From a virus: a stretch of 64,000 bases of DNA. The stretch spans positions 16,088 through 80,087 of the IMG/VR virus record IMGVR_UViG_3300050120_000169; one strand, written 5' to 3'. The translations under genes were made by a program, and so were the position numbers. Positions 16,035 to 24,150 of this stretch are shown in pieces (the first letter of the stretch is position 1; every line of letters starts with the position of its first letter). Below the pieces are notes generated by a model. The model ran no database searches. It had not been told where the DNA came from and saw nothing but the letters and a program-made list of their open reading frames with translations.

Positions 16035-18340
16035 TTATCAAAAACATCAAGAAATTCATCACCTTACTGTGGCTGTTTCCGCAATTGATTGCGGGTACGG
16101 CGATGGCTCAGACTTACCATGTGCAGAACTTGGTAGTTGGCGGCACCAGTACTTTTGCCACTCGCCCGGTGTTCAACAGCAACACGCCTTATGACACGGG
16201 TAACTTGACCATCGGCAATTATGCGACGCTGGCGAGTCCGACCTTCACCGGAACACCCGTTGTGCCCGGGTATCTGACTACCGGCACCGCAGTCAGCACC
16301 TATGCTCCAATCAATGCCCCGACCTTCACAGGCGTAGGCACGATTCCGAGTGGGTGGTCGATTGCCGGTTACTTGACTAGCTCGACAGCGGCCAGTACTT
16401 ACGCCCCCCTCAGCACCCCAACCTTCACCGGTACGGTGACGGCCACTACCTTTGCAGGAGCAGGTACGAGTTTGACGGGTACGGCAGCATCGTTGAATAT
16501 TGGCGGCAATGCTGCAACAGCGACGAGCGCCACGACCGCAACTAAGATTGCGTCCGGTGCAGCGAACCAGATCTTGTACCAGTCTGGAGCGGGTGTTACC
16601 GCGTTTTTAACCGCCCCGACCAGTGCCAGTACTTACCTCGAATGGAATGGCACGGCCTTTACCTGGGGTGCAGGAGGCGGCGGTGGGGGGAGCGGTACAG
16701 TTACGAGTGTGGCTATCAGTGGAGGCACCACGGGCCTAACGTGGACTGGTAGCCCCATTACCACGAGTGGCACCTTTACCCTTGCCGGTTTGCTTGTACC
16801 CGCCAACGGCGGCACGGGCGTAGCAAGTCCTACTGCACACGGTGTTCTGGTAGCTGAGGGTTCCTCGGCTATGACTACGGCTACCATCGGTACAGCAGGT
16901 AATACGATTGTTGACCAAGGCAGTGGCGCAGATCCTAAATTCCAGTCCAGTGGTCAGATTATTCTGACTGGTGCGGACCCTACCGGGGTGGCTGACAGCA
17001 CCACGGCGATTCAAAATGCTGTTACCACGGCTGTCGTAAATGGTGAGAAGCTTTCGATCCCCCCGGGCACGTACAAGATTAGTGCGGCAATTTCCGTACC
17101 GTTTGGTACTGGCTACAGTATTTCAGGCAACAGTCGTGGTGGTACGATCATCAGTCAGACAGCGGCGAACACGGCCATTTTCAATCTTGCCAGCGGTAGC
17201 GGAGGGGTGGGCGGTCATTCCTTTGCCTTCACTGATATGACTTTGCAGTGGGCGAGCGCCCCGACGATTAGCCAAGCGCACTCGATTGGGATCAGTTTTA
17301 ACAACAGCGCTGAATCCTTCTACGACTTCCAGATCCAGCGACTGACCTGTACCAACGGTTACGAGTGCGTGGGCATCGACAACGCGACTGACACCACAGT
17401 ATGGGGAGTGTCAATGCGCGATATCGTGGTTGGTAACACTGCCTGTAGCGCGATTGACTTCAGCGAAGGCGGCACCGGCCAACCAAGTATCTCGATTGAT
17501 GGTGTGTACGCCACGGCCAGCAACATGGACGTGAGTTGCCCAGTTATCAACGTGGCAAACAATGACAGCGGGTGGTTTAACCACATCGAAGTCAATGCCG
17601 TGCCACACGGAAACACCGTGCTCTATGCTACCGGCCAGTTTGCGATTGGCACGATCAAGATCGAGCAGGGCACATACACCAACGGTCAGTATATTTACCG
17701 GTTCATCAATGCCCACGTCACGGCTAATAACCTGTTGGCAGAAGATTTGACCATCAGTGCCAGCGGTAGCGAAGTGTATGGCCTGGATATCAACGGCGGC
17801 GGGGGTGGCACTACGGCCACCATCGGTAACTACAATCTGACGTTTGCGATCGGCATTACCGGATCCTTTTATCTGGTCAACAGCGGCACAGCCCCGACCT
17901 TTACTGCCCGGTTCCTGAATCAGCCGAACGGGTTGATTGGTACGGCCAACGCGTTTTTGACCCAAGTGCCTGCCAGCGCCAGCGCGGACGGGGTATCTGT
18001 GGATGATTGGCAACAAAAGCGAATGACTGCCGATACTGGTGATGCCAGCACCACCTATGCAATTGGTAATCCGAACATGATTTTGTACAACACGCCCCTA
18101 ACTGCGGGTCGTACGGTCGAGTTCACTGATCCGTCTAACAGCATTACTGACACCAACCTGTATAATGGTGCCGAAGTGTGTGTGGTACGGACTGCTGCGG
18201 CTACGGGGGCATCGGTGATTACTGTAGAGCAGTTTCAGGCTGGTGCGATTGGCACCACGATTGCGGCGGGACAGTCTGAGTGCTTTATGTGGAAACGTTC
18301 GGTCACTAACTGGGTAGAGGTGAGCAAAAGCAGCCTGTAA
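16031..18340 (+). CDS. Tailspike/tail fibre with pectate-lyase-like fold and a signal peptide-like N-terminus
   Basis: 769 aa, GTG start overlapping the previous stop. Residues 1-26 look like a Sec signal peptide: a basic start (MIIKNIKKF), a hydrophobic core and an Ala-x-Ala site (GTAMA^Q). Residues 40-230 are repeats of the LxSPTFTGT type common in fibre stalks. From about 305 on, GADPTGVADSTTAIQNAV and SIPPGTYKIS mark a right-handed beta-helix (pectate lyase-like), used by tailspikes to bind or cut polysaccharide. Palindrome copy 4 lies inside the signal region, encoding PQLIAG. Confidence 0.8.
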   Translation: MIIKNIKKFITLLWLFPQLIAGTAMAQTYHVQNLVVGGTSTFATRPVFNSNTPYDTGNLTIGNYATLASPTFTGTPVVPGYLTTGTAVSTYAPINAPTFTGVGTIPSGWSIAGYLTSSTAASTYAPLSTPTFTGTVTATTFAGAGTSLTGTAASLNIGGNAATATSATTATKIASGAANQILYQSGAGVTAFLTAPTSASTYLEWNGTAFTWGAGGGGGGSGTVTSVAISGGTTGLTWTGSPITTSGTFTLAGLLVPANGGTGVASPTAHGVLVAEGSSAMTTATIGTAGNTIVDQGSGADPKFQSSGQIILTGADPTGVADSTTAIQNAVTTAVVNGEKLSIPPGTYKISAAISVPFGTGYSISGNSRGGTIISQTAANTAIFNLASGSGGVGGHSFAFTDMTLQWASAPTISQAHSIGISFNNSAESFYDFQIQRLTCTNGYECVGIDNATDTTVWGVSMRDIVVGNTACSAIDFSEGGTGQPSISIDGVYATASNMDVSCPVINVANNDSGWFNHIEVNAVPHGNTVLYATGQFAIGTIKIEQGTYTNGQYIYRFINAHVTANNLLAEDLTISASGSEVYGLDINGGGGGTTATIGNYNLTFAIGITGSFYLVNSGTAPTFTARFLNQPNGLIGTANAFLTQVPASASADGVSVDDWQQKRMTADTGDASTTYAIGNPNMILYNTPLTAGRTVEFTDPSNSITDTNLYNGAEVCVVRTAAATGASVITVEQFQAGAIGTTIAAGQSECFMWKRSVTNWVEVSKSSL
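16079..16094 (+). repeat. Dispersed palindrome copy 4 (in gene)
   Basis: CCGCAATTGATTGCGG inside the tailspike reading frame, encoding Pro-Gln-Leu-Ile-Ala-Gly within the signal-like segment. Confidence 0.85.
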
Positions 18341-18372
18341 TTGGGGATATGTAACTAGTGCTGGGGATTACC

Positions 18373-18567
18373 ATGCCTGAGTACCCACGAAGCGACAAAG
18401 AGCGCATTGCGGCTTTGGAAAAGGATAACGAGAACATCCATATCAACATGGGGTCTTTCGTTACCCGGGATGAGTTCACCTCAGTTAAACTGATCGCGTA
18501 TGGCTTCGTCGCAATCGTATTGTCCTCGGTCTTGATCTCAATCATGGGGAGGTTCGTTTTTAAATGA
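18373..18567 (+). CDS. Small protein with one C-terminal membrane segment
   Basis: 64 aa from ATG 18373, chosen because GGGG lies 6 nt upstream; GTG 18358 is an alternative. A charged N-terminal half (SDKERIAALEKDNENIHINMG) is followed by one membrane helix (LIAYGFVAIVLSSVLISIMG). It is first of three small membrane proteins before the endolysin, so a holin, antiholin or spanin role is plausible but cannot be separated by sequence. Confidence 0.7.
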   Translation: MPEYPRSDKERIAALEKDNENIHINMGSFVTRDEFTSVKLIAYGFVAIVLSSVLISIMGRFVFK

Positions 18568-18722
18568 AACAACTTCTAAAAGAATGCCGTGAGTGCTGGT
18601 TGGTTACCAGTTTCATAACCGTCTTGTTTATCGCAAACGGGGTCAACATGTGGGTTTCGGTTTCAACGAGCCACGATCCCAGCCTACCGGTGATACTGCG
18701 ATTGCTCGACATCTTTCGATAA
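18564..18722 (+). CDS. Small membrane protein, 52 aa
   Basis: ATG 18564 overlaps the previous stop (ATGA), ends TAA 18720-18722. A hydrophobic stretch (WLVTSFITVLFIANGVNMW) spans the membrane once and the C-terminus is short and polar. Position before the endolysin suggests a lysis-cassette member. Codon phase and overlap support it as real. Confidence 0.6.
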   Translation: MKQLLKECRECWLVTSFITVLFIANGVNMWVSVSTSHDPSLPVILRLLDIFR

Positions 18723-18731
18723 GGTGCCATC

Positions 18732-19031
18732 ATGACCGAGAAAACAATAATCTACAAAACACCCTGCGTTTGGCTGTGGGTTTCGCTGATTCTGTTCTCG
18801 GGCATCTGTGGTGGCATAACCGGCTTGTACACGGGTGTGCATGTGGCCGAGCAAACGCAGCAGACGAAGGTAGAAGTCAAGACTAATCAGATACTAGACA
18901 AAGTTGCGAGTAAATTAGACTCCAGCAAGTTGGAGCCAAAGAGAGTGGATTGCGTTAGACCTCCTGCCGCCCCGGCCCCCGCTGACAAGCCGAGTTGGTT
19001 CCACTGGTGGAATGGCAGCAACAAGCACTAG
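18732..19031 (+). CDS. Membrane-anchored protein with periplasmic tail (spanin-like?)
   Basis: 99 aa. One N-terminal membrane helix (VWLWVSLILFSGICGGITG), then an 80-residue soluble tail with a helical centre and a Pro/Ala-rich end. This single-pass, tail-out shape is that of an inner-membrane spanin, though no lipoprotein partner is visible here. It immediately precedes the endolysin gene, with only the palindrome between them. Confidence 0.65.
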   Translation: MTEKTIIYKTPCVWLWVSLILFSGICGGITGLYTGVHVAEQTQQTKVEVKTNQILDKVASKLDSSKLEPKRVDCVRPPAAPAPADKPSWFHWWNGSNKH

Positions 19032-19047
19032 CCGCAATCAATTGCGG
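19032..19047 (+). repeat. Dispersed palindrome copy 5 (CCGCAATCAATTGCGG)
   Basis: Intergenic; GCGGAG at its end is the ribosome-binding site for the endolysin GTG at 19056. Confidence 0.85.
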
Positions 19048-19055
19048 AGAAAATC

Positions 19056-19709
19056 GTGACGTTCGCCCAGTACGAGATAGACTTTATCAACAGCCTGCAA
19101 ATGGCCGCCCAAACCAGCATGGAAATGACCGGTGTTCCTGCGTCGTTTGTCATTGCTGAGGGTGCGCTTGAATCCAACTGGGGGCGCAGCGGGTTGGTGG
19201 CGGAGGCCATGAATATCTTTGGTGTGAAGGCCGATGTCAGTTGGACCGGCCCGGTGTACATCATGCGCACGCGTGAGTGCATTCAGGGCAAGTGGGTGAT
19301 TCAGGAAGCCCGCTGGCGCAAGTACAGCAGTTGGCTGGATTCCATTACCGATCATGCCCAGTTCTTTTTACAGAACCCCCGGTACAAGCCAGCATTGCTA
19401 TGTCAGACCGGGCCTGCTTTCGCGGTGGCAGCGGCTAAAGCAGGGTATGCTACGGATCCTGACTACGCGGCAAAGATCACTGAAATCATTACCGAGCACG
19501 GCCTACAGACTCTGGATAATGTGACGTTGCTCAAGCCAGGAGTTACCCAAGTGGCCCCGGCTCCTACCCCTGCCGTAGTAGTGCCTGTGGCCCCACCAGC
19601 ACCGCCCCTAGCCTTGGTTGCTGCTACGCCTGTAGCTGCCCCACTAGCTCACCCCGGCCCGACCGTGCCGCCATTTAGCTTCTTAGAATGGTTTAAAAAT
19701 CTGTTTTGA
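19056..19709 (+). CDS. Endolysin, glucosaminidase (FlgJ-like) type
   Basis: 217 aa, GTG start. Cuts peptidoglycan glycan strands for lysis. Residues about 5-150 match the glucosaminidase fold: ALESNWGRS (catalytic Glu about 38), NIFGVKA, then the YSSWLDSITDHAQFF and YKPAL segments. The last 55 residues are Ala/Pro-rich low-complexity ending in a hydrophobic patch (FSFLEWFKNLF). No signal peptide, so export needs a holin. Third-codon usage matches virion genes. Confidence 0.85.
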   Translation: MTFAQYEIDFINSLQMAAQTSMEMTGVPASFVIAEGALESNWGRSGLVAEAMNIFGVKADVSWTGPVYIMRTRECIQGKWVIQEARWRKYSSWLDSITDHAQFFLQNPRYKPALLCQTGPAFAVAAAKAGYATDPDYAAKITEIITEHGLQTLDNVTLLKPGVTQVAPAPTPAVVVPVAPPAPPLALVAATPVAAPLAHPGPTVPPFSFLEWFKNLF

Positions 19710-19714
19710 GTCCT

Positions 19715-19742
19715 TTGACAAATCCGGTATTGGTGCTATAGT
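19715..19742 (+). promoter_or_regulatory. Sigma-70-type promoter P1
   Basis: TTGACA 19715-19720 and TATAGT 19737-19742 with a 16-bp spacer, right after the endolysin stop. It starts the early region. Confidence 0.85.
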
Positions 19743-19912
19743 ACGGACATGCGGTGGGCTTCCAAAACCTGAAATTCACGGGCAGTGCGGCCCTGACACC
19801 GCACCCAACAGGCATTAACTGAACCAGCAGTCACCTGGGACTGACCATGAATCATGGAAAATCATGGAAGGGTGTGTGGCCCGCTCTAAACCGCTAGGAA
19901 CGGAGGGCAAGA
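19743..19912 (+). ncRNA. Structured 5' leader after P1
   Basis: No convincing gene in these 170 nt. It contains a long-range stem TGCGGTG (about 19751) with CACCGCA (about 19797), an inner GGGC/GCCC stem, and three nearby ATCATGG repeats. It could be an untranslated leader or a processed RNA. Function unknown. Confidence 0.45.
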
Positions 19913-20098
19913 ATGTTTGCGGGATTGATCCCCCGTTACGTACCGTGCAAGCCACGGATTGCAACATCGTTCGGTGCTAGTAGACGTACTAGCCGGATGG
20001 CTCACGAAACGGGCTATTGGTCACGGACGAGTGACGCCGGAAGGGAAAGTCATAACCGGTACGATTCCGGGGAACCCGAGCACGGTCATGAATTTTGA
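19913..20098 (+). CDS. Doubtful small reading frame, 61 aa
   Basis: ATG 19913 has a good GGAGGG SD at 5-nt spacing, as other early genes here do, and ends at 20098, overlapping the HNH start. The sequence is polar, Arg/Ser/Glu-rich and resembles nothing I know. It may be the genuine first gene of this transcript or an accident inside an RNA element next to a homing gene. Confidence 0.35.
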   Translation: MFAGLIPRYVPCKPRIATSFGASRRTSRMAHETGYWSRTSDAGRESHNRYDSGEPEHGHEF

Positions 20099-20447
20099 GA
20101 AAACATGTAAGCGCCACGGTGTTACTAAACATCGGTATGTTAAGCGCAAAGGTTACGCTGATAGAGAGCAGTGCTGTAGGTGCAACACGGAAGCTGTGCT
20201 TAAACGAAGACGACGTATCAAAGATATGGCTATAGCCTATAAAGGCGGAAAATGCCAAAAATGCGGGTACGCAAAATGCAAAACTGCGTTAGAGTTTCAT
20301 CACCGTGATCGTGCAGCCAAAGAGTTCGCCATAGGCACTGATGGGGACACAAGAAGTTGGGAACGCGTGAAAAAAGAGTTAGATAAGTGTGATTTATTGT
20401 GCTCCAATTGCCACCGAGAAACGCACGAAGAACTAGATTTTGCGTGA
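20088..20447 (+). CDS. HNH endonuclease
   Basis: 119 aa from ATG 20088. Zinc-ribbon HNH nuclease: an N-terminal CCRC pair (residues about 26-29), CQKCGYAKC, then the core LEFHHRD and LLCSNCHRETHEE. AT-rich relative to its neighbours, as mobile genes usually are. The stop is followed within 4 nt by what looks like the 3' half of a tRNA, so the gene is probably a homing endonuclease inserted in a tRNA locus. Confidence 0.8.
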   Translation: MNFEKTCKRHGVTKHRYVKRKGYADREQCCRCNTEAVLKRRRRIKDMAIAYKGGKCQKCGYAKCKTALEFHHRDRAAKEFAIGTDGDTRSWERVKKELDKCDLLCSNCHRETHEELDFA

Positions 20448-20450
20448 TTG

Positions 20451-20493
20451 TTAATCAATGGCTAGGTGGGTTCGATCCCCATACCCGGAGCCA
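20451..20493 (+). tRNA. Orphan tRNA 3' half (T arm, acceptor and CCA)
   Basis: T arm GTGGG-TTCGATC-CCCAT (20466-20482), ac-ceptor strand ACCCGGA (20483-20489), discriminator G and encoded CCA. The matching 5' strand would be TCCGGGT; I find no such tRNA-like 5' half upstream or downstream. The closest is TCCGGGG at about 20066, without a convincing D arm. Either an HNH-disrupted tRNA remnant or one half of a split gene. Confidence 0.55.
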
Positions 20494-20510
20494 GCCTCAA
20501 TGGAGTGAGA

Positions 20511-20735
20511 ATGCCAAAGTATCCTTTTTCAGGTGAAATCACGATACATCTATCAATCCTGGGCATGGAAGAATGCCAAGCAAAGATAGGGGCGTTTATT
20601 TCCGGCCAGCCCAACATGATGGAAATGACTCCGTTTAATATTGAGTGGCTACGCGACGTAGCTACCCAGATCGTAAAAGATACGCTTCGAGTTGAACTCG
20701 AATTACGCGATATGCACACCCAAGAAAAACTATGA
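20511..20735 (+). CDS. Hypothetical protein, 74 aa
   Basis: ATG 20511 with GGAG 6 nt upstream. Soluble, mixed charge, two Met-rich central turns (GQPNMMEMTP). Overlaps the AAA+ gene start (ATGA), so the two are likely co-translated. No family recognised. Confidence 0.7.
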   Translation: MPKYPFSGEITIHLSILGMEECQAKIGAFISGQPNMMEMTPFNIEWLRDVATQIVKDTLRVELELRDMHTQEKL

Positions 20736-21922
20736 CCATGCTTGAGCACGCGCTGAAGGCACGCATTCCTGTTATTGCCGCACAGACAGACGATTTGGTT
20801 CATGTTGGAGAAGTCCTTCAGGTTTGGGCACAAAAGCTTGCTGTAGATTGGTCTACCCTGAGCGATAAAGCGCCGCTGATGGCGAAGCACGTCTATTACA
20901 CGACCGACGAAAAGGCCGTTACCCTCATCAACTATCGCAGGCTTGAAGCGGCGGCGTGCAGTTTGGTGGTGCTAAACAGCACTAAGCCAAACTCCCTGGC
21001 CTTTGAAACCGGCCAAGTACCTGTCAGCAGGGAAATGATCGAGAAGGACATGGCAGGGTTTATTCAAGCTGCGCAGCAACCAGTTCTTAGCCGGATCATG
21101 AATGGCATGAGCCTTAAGGCCGCCCATGATTGTCTAGTACTCACCATCGCCCGTACAGGCGGCGCGGCACCGACTGAGGTACGTCGTACCCGGCTGATGC
21201 TGACCGGTGGCCTGCGCGGGTTGATTCCACTTGAAACTGAAGAAGAGGTGTTTTATGCGTGGCCGCCGAAATTGTTGGAATGGGTGGAAACGAACAGTAA
21301 ATTCTTTAGTTCTCCCCAGACCCCCCATAAGCTGGTTCCGAGAGGGTTGTTGCTCGCAGGCCCAGCAGGAACAGGGAAGACTATGGCGGCCCGCGAAATT
21401 GCGCACAGACTCAAAATTCCGCTTTACCGGCTCGACATTGCGCAAGCCCTCAACCGATATATTGGTGAGAGTGAGAACCAAGTCAGCCGTATCCTGGCTC
21501 TGGCCGAACAGGAAAGCCCGTGTGTCGTACTTCTTGATGAAGTAGAAAAGATTTTTCAGCACAGTGATGACGGCGGCACGGTGACGCGGATCCTTAGTCA
21601 GATCCTGTGGTGGCTTAGTGAGCATCGCAGCAGGGTGCTTACGATCATGACCACCAATGACATCAAGAAGATTCCGCCAGAACTGTATCGTCCTGGGCGG
21701 TTGGATCAGGTATTCTACCTACCCCGCTTGGCACTTAAGGACGCCGAGGATTTTGCGCTCGATGTGTTTAGAGACGTGCTTGATCCTGGTCTATTGACGG
21801 TTAAGGTAGTCCTTAAGCTACATGCGGCGCTTCACGCTATTGGGCGTACCGAACTATCGCACGCGGAAGTCAGCGAGACCGTGTACTCACAAATTAAACA
21901 ATCTAACTGGCTTACTTTATGA
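20732..21922 (+). CDS. AAA+ ATPase
   Basis: 396 aa. C-terminal AAA+ module: Walker A GPAGTGKT at about 210-217, Walker B VVLLDEVEK at about 265-273, a sensor-1 Asn (TIMTTNDIKKIP) and RPGRLDQVF at about 320, typical of the FtsH/proteasome/Cdc48-like clade. The N-terminal 200 residues are unlike known domains and may recruit substrate. No protease or helicase domain is present, so it likely remodels a protein target, host or phage. Starts ATG 20732 (or 20738). Confidence 0.85.
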   Translation: MTMLEHALKARIPVIAAQTDDLVHVGEVLQVWAQKLAVDWSTLSDKAPLMAKHVYYTTDEKAVTLINYRRLEAAACSLVVLNSTKPNSLAFETGQVPVSREMIEKDMAGFIQAAQQPVLSRIMNGMSLKAAHDCLVLTIARTGGAAPTEVRRTRLMLTGGLRGLIPLETEEEVFYAWPPKLLEWVETNSKFFSSPQTPHKLVPRGLLLAGPAGTGKTMAAREIAHRLKIPLYRLDIAQALNRYIGESENQVSRILALAEQESPCVVLLDEVEKIFQHSDDGGTVTRILSQILWWLSEHRSRVLTIMTTNDIKKIPPELYRPGRLDQVFYLPRLALKDAEDFALDVFRDVLDPGLLTVKVVLKLHAALHAIGRTELSHAEVSETVYSQIKQSNWLTL

Positions 21923-22116
21923 AAACTGTGTACGTGATTTTTTACGAAGGCCCCGAGTGGAATGACCCGATAGAGGGCTATGTATCTAACCACAGGGCTA
22001 AAACCCGGGCGGCAGAACTTAACAAGATGCGGAATATAACCGACAAATCAGCGTCGTTGGACGCCTTGAGCGAGTACGTGGTCAAATCGATAACCATCAT
22101 GGATATGCCGTCATGA
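21919..22116 (+). CDS. Hypothetical protein, 65 aa
   Basis: ATG overlaps the AAA+ stop (ATGA). Small soluble protein, alpha/beta mix (KTVYVIFYEGPEW start). No family recognised. Co-transcribed with the ATPase. Confidence 0.65.
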   Translation: MKTVYVIFYEGPEWNDPIEGYVSNHRAKTRAAELNKMRNITDKSASLDALSEYVVKSITIMDMPS

Positions 22117-22445
22117 GCAAAGCCAACCACGAAGACACCATTAACGACTTGCAGAAGGCGGTGAATGCTTTGGAAAAAGACGCCCTCCGTTGGACATTCT
22201 TCACCCATCTGCCCCGGTCATTGCAATTGGACATGATTGAAAGCTATAAAAACCCATTCGCACTTAACCGAGCACTGGCTGAGCTTATGGACCGGCCAGC
22301 AAACCCATATGAGTACCCGGGTAACGACGAACGGTTGTTCGAAGAAGCTGGAATCGAGGCTGACACCTATCGAGGCGGAGGCTGGTTTGCGCTGCGCACG
22401 ATGTTGATCAACTTTCACAAACGTTGTCAGGCTCTAAAAATTTGA
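22113..22445 (+). CDS. Hypothetical protein, 110 aa
   Basis: ATG overlaps the previous stop (ATGA). Helical; an N-terminal heptad-like segment (TINDLQKAVNALEKDALRW) could be a coiled coil. No recognised family. Confidence 0.7.
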   Translation: MSKANHEDTINDLQKAVNALEKDALRWTFFTHLPRSLQLDMIESYKNPFALNRALAELMDRPANPYEYPGNDERLFEEAGIEADTYRGGGWFALRTMLINFHKRCQALKI

Positions 22446-22449
22446 TAGA

Positions 22450-22465
22450 CCGCAATTAATTGCGG
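22450..22465 (+). repeat. Dispersed palindrome copy 6 (CCGCAATTAATTGCGG)
   Basis: Perfect palindrome between the previous gene and promoter P2, not next to a start codon. Confidence 0.9.
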
Positions 22466-22484
22466 AGAACGCGTAAAAAACATT

Positions 22485-22512
22485 TTGACAAACTGCCGGG
22501 CTTACCTATACT
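22485..22512 (+). promoter_or_regulatory. Sigma-70-type promoter P2
   Basis: TTGACA 22485-22490, TATACT 22507-22512, 16-bp spacer. Confidence 0.85.
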
Positions 22513-22562
22513 ACGTTCATGACATAACGAATTAACGATTTCACACCGGCATGGAGGCCATC

Positions 22563-22748
22563 ATGGAAGCTACTCTCACCGCACACGAAGCATTCCTACG
22601 CGAAGTGGCTGAATGGCGCGTCTACTATTTGGACCTCCTGCGTGACGGTATGGAAACCCTGGCACTTCGTCAAAAAACGCGTGAAGACATTTTTGCCAAA
22701 CGCGTCGCAGCCCTCGAAGCTTGCCGGATTTACTCAGCAGCTTACTAG
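22563..22748 (+). CDS. Hypothetical early protein, 61 aa
   Basis: ATG 22563 chosen because GGAGG precedes it by 6 nt; ATG 22551 contains that SD. Helical, charged. First gene after P2; no family recognised. Confidence 0.7.
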   Translation: MEATLTAHEAFLREVAEWRVYYLDLLRDGMETLALRQKTREDIFAKRVAALEACRIYSAAY

Positions 22749-22756
22749 GAGACATC

Positions 22757-22888
22757 ATGGATAACTGCGGCCTTTGCATGAGTTTTTACTTCGACGCAAT
22801 CAACAATGTCGGGTACTTGCGTTTTACCCTCGAAGGGTACGAAGAATTTCTGTCCGACGAATATCTGTTGGAGCACGGGTTCATCTAA
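22757..22888 (+). CDS. Small early protein, 43 aa
   Basis: ATG 22757 with AGGAG upstream, ends TAA 22886-22888. Acidic and aromatic (FTLEGYEEFLSDEYLLEHG). Its spacing and SD match its neighbours in the P2 operon. Function unknown. Confidence 0.6.
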   Translation: MDNCGLCMSFYFDAINNVGYLRFTLEGYEEFLSDEYLLEHGFI

Positions 22889-22923
22889 ACCCGCCAGCAG
22901 CCTTTAACCCACTGGAGACTGTC

Positions 22924-22992
22924 ATGAGCAAACTTATTACACTGGCGATCATCGGCACGGCTGTCGTGATGTCCTTTGCTGCCTGGGTCTAA
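22924..22992 (+). CDS. Tiny membrane peptide, 22 aa
   Basis: ATG 22924 after GGAG; encodes a single hydrophobic helix (MSKLITLAIIGTAVVMSFAA). Very short, but the SD and position are like other genes here. Confidence 0.45.
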   Translation: MSKLITLAIIGTAVVMSFAAWV

Positions 22993-23002
22993 TCCAAAAC
23001 AT

Positions 23003-23030
23003 TTGACAAATCGGGCAGATGCCATATACT
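23003..23030 (+). promoter_or_regulatory. Sigma-70-type promoter P3
   Basis: TTGACA 23003-23008, TATACT 23025-23030, 16-bp spacer. Confidence 0.85.
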
Positions 23031-23059
23031 GCCCCCTATCCTAACCAATGGAGTGGACA

Positions 23060-23782
23060 ATGAGTAAAAAAGAGATTCCGGTTATTTTTCGAGGCGACCG
23101 GCGATTCTATCGCGTGATTGGGGTGCAAGACGATGTGTTTTACGGGTTGAATCTCGAAATCAGTCAGCACTCCCACGGGGTCATGAATCTGATCTTGGCG
23201 CTGGCCTGCATTGGCGACCCGCCCAAGACCACACCATTCAAGAAGCGCGCTCATGGTGCGTTCCTGATGGCTTACGAGGAAAACCCGGATCCCGACACCA
23301 AACCGGTCGTTGTGCAGGGGTGGCGTCTGGACAAGATCGAGCGCAAGCTGGGTAAGAACCTGTCGGCCTTCGAAGGGACTCAGCACATCATGGATCAAGT
23401 ACCTGCCATGAAGGCGTGGCTGGATGAGACCATGGAAAATGCTGGCATCGTACCGCTGTACAACGATGTGGGTGAGATTTTCCAGTATTTCTTCGGCAAA
23501 GACAACATGCCGGAGGCCGAGCGCTTCCCACTGGAATTGCCGGTTGTGGGTAAATCTGCGGATGGGGTCACTGATGTGGCCTTCACCATGGATTACAGCA
23601 AGTACAAGGGCGGTGCGATTGATCCGGCCAGTGGTGAAATTCTGCCCGAGGATCCGATGTTAGGCGATGTAGGCGACGCCAGCACCGATACCGGCCATAT
23701 GCCCCATGGATGGAAGGCACAGTCCGAGGGCGGCCCAATAGATGGCGCTGATGCTGACGCCCAAGACCCGGAGGACATGTAA
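23060..23782 (+). CDS. Hypothetical protein, 240 aa
   Basis: ATG 23060 preceded by GGAG (the ATG at 23048 overlaps that SD). Soluble protein whose C-terminal 60 residues are strongly acidic (LGDVGDAS ... DGADADAQDPEDM), as in DNA-mimic or chaperone tails. No known motif. First gene after P3, so likely expressed early. Confidence 0.75.
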   Translation: MSKKEIPVIFRGDRRFYRVIGVQDDVFYGLNLEISQHSHGVMNLILALACIGDPPKTTPFKKRAHGAFLMAYEENPDPDTKPVVVQGWRLDKIERKLGKNLSAFEGTQHIMDQVPAMKAWLDETMENAGIVPLYNDVGEIFQYFFGKDNMPEAERFPLELPVVGKSADGVTDVAFTMDYSKYKGGAIDPASGEILPEDPMLGDVGDASTDTGHMPHGWKAQSEGGPIDGADADAQDPEDM

Positions 23783-23784
23783 CC

Positions 23785-23970
23785 ATGAAGCTGCTATCGA
23801 CCAACCATAAAGTCGAGAAAGTCCGTTCGTTACGGCCTAGTGACTTAAACAACTGGGAACAGGGCTTTAGAGACACCATCGAGCGGTTGGCCTTGGCTAA
23901 CAAAATCGGTGACTTGACCGATAACCAGCTTGATGTACTTGACCGGTTGTACGAGAAACATTTTACCTAG
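23785..23970 (+). CDS. Hypothetical protein, 61 aa
   Basis: Starts 3 nt after the previous stop. Helical, charged (GDLTDNQLDVLDRLYEKHF). No recognised family. Confidence 0.65.
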   Translation: MKLLSTNHKVEKVRSLRPSDLNNWEQGFRDTIERLALANKIGDLTDNQLDVLDRLYEKHFT

Positions 23971-23979
23971 GAGTCTATT

Positions 23980-24081
23980 ATGATTTTCACCCCATATGAA
24001 ATGGGTTGGGCAATTTCAGTCGGTATCATTATTGGCTTTGCCTTACATGGCGTGTGTCGAATGATGCTTATTCGGAAATAA
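23980..24081 (+). CDS. Small membrane protein, 33 aa
   Basis: ATG 23980 after AGGAG; ends TAA 24079-24081. One membrane helix (MGWAISVGIIIGFALHGV) with a basic C-terminus. Small but well placed with a good SD. Confidence 0.55.
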   Translation: MIFTPYEMGWAISVGIIIGFALHGVCRMMLIRK

Positions 24082-24150
24082 AGTCCAGCCCTAGGCCTCG
24101 CGTGCGGGGTCTATAGACGGATTTTCCCGTCGCTTACGGAGTTAGTCATA

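Noticed and set aside
19913-20098. Confident gene call for the 61-codon frame
   Set aside because: Kept only as doubtful: good SD, but unusual composition and position in an HNH/tRNA locus.
20451-20493. Phage attachment site (attP) in a tRNA end
   Set aside because: No integrase is present and several similar pieces occur, including permuted genes with both halves.
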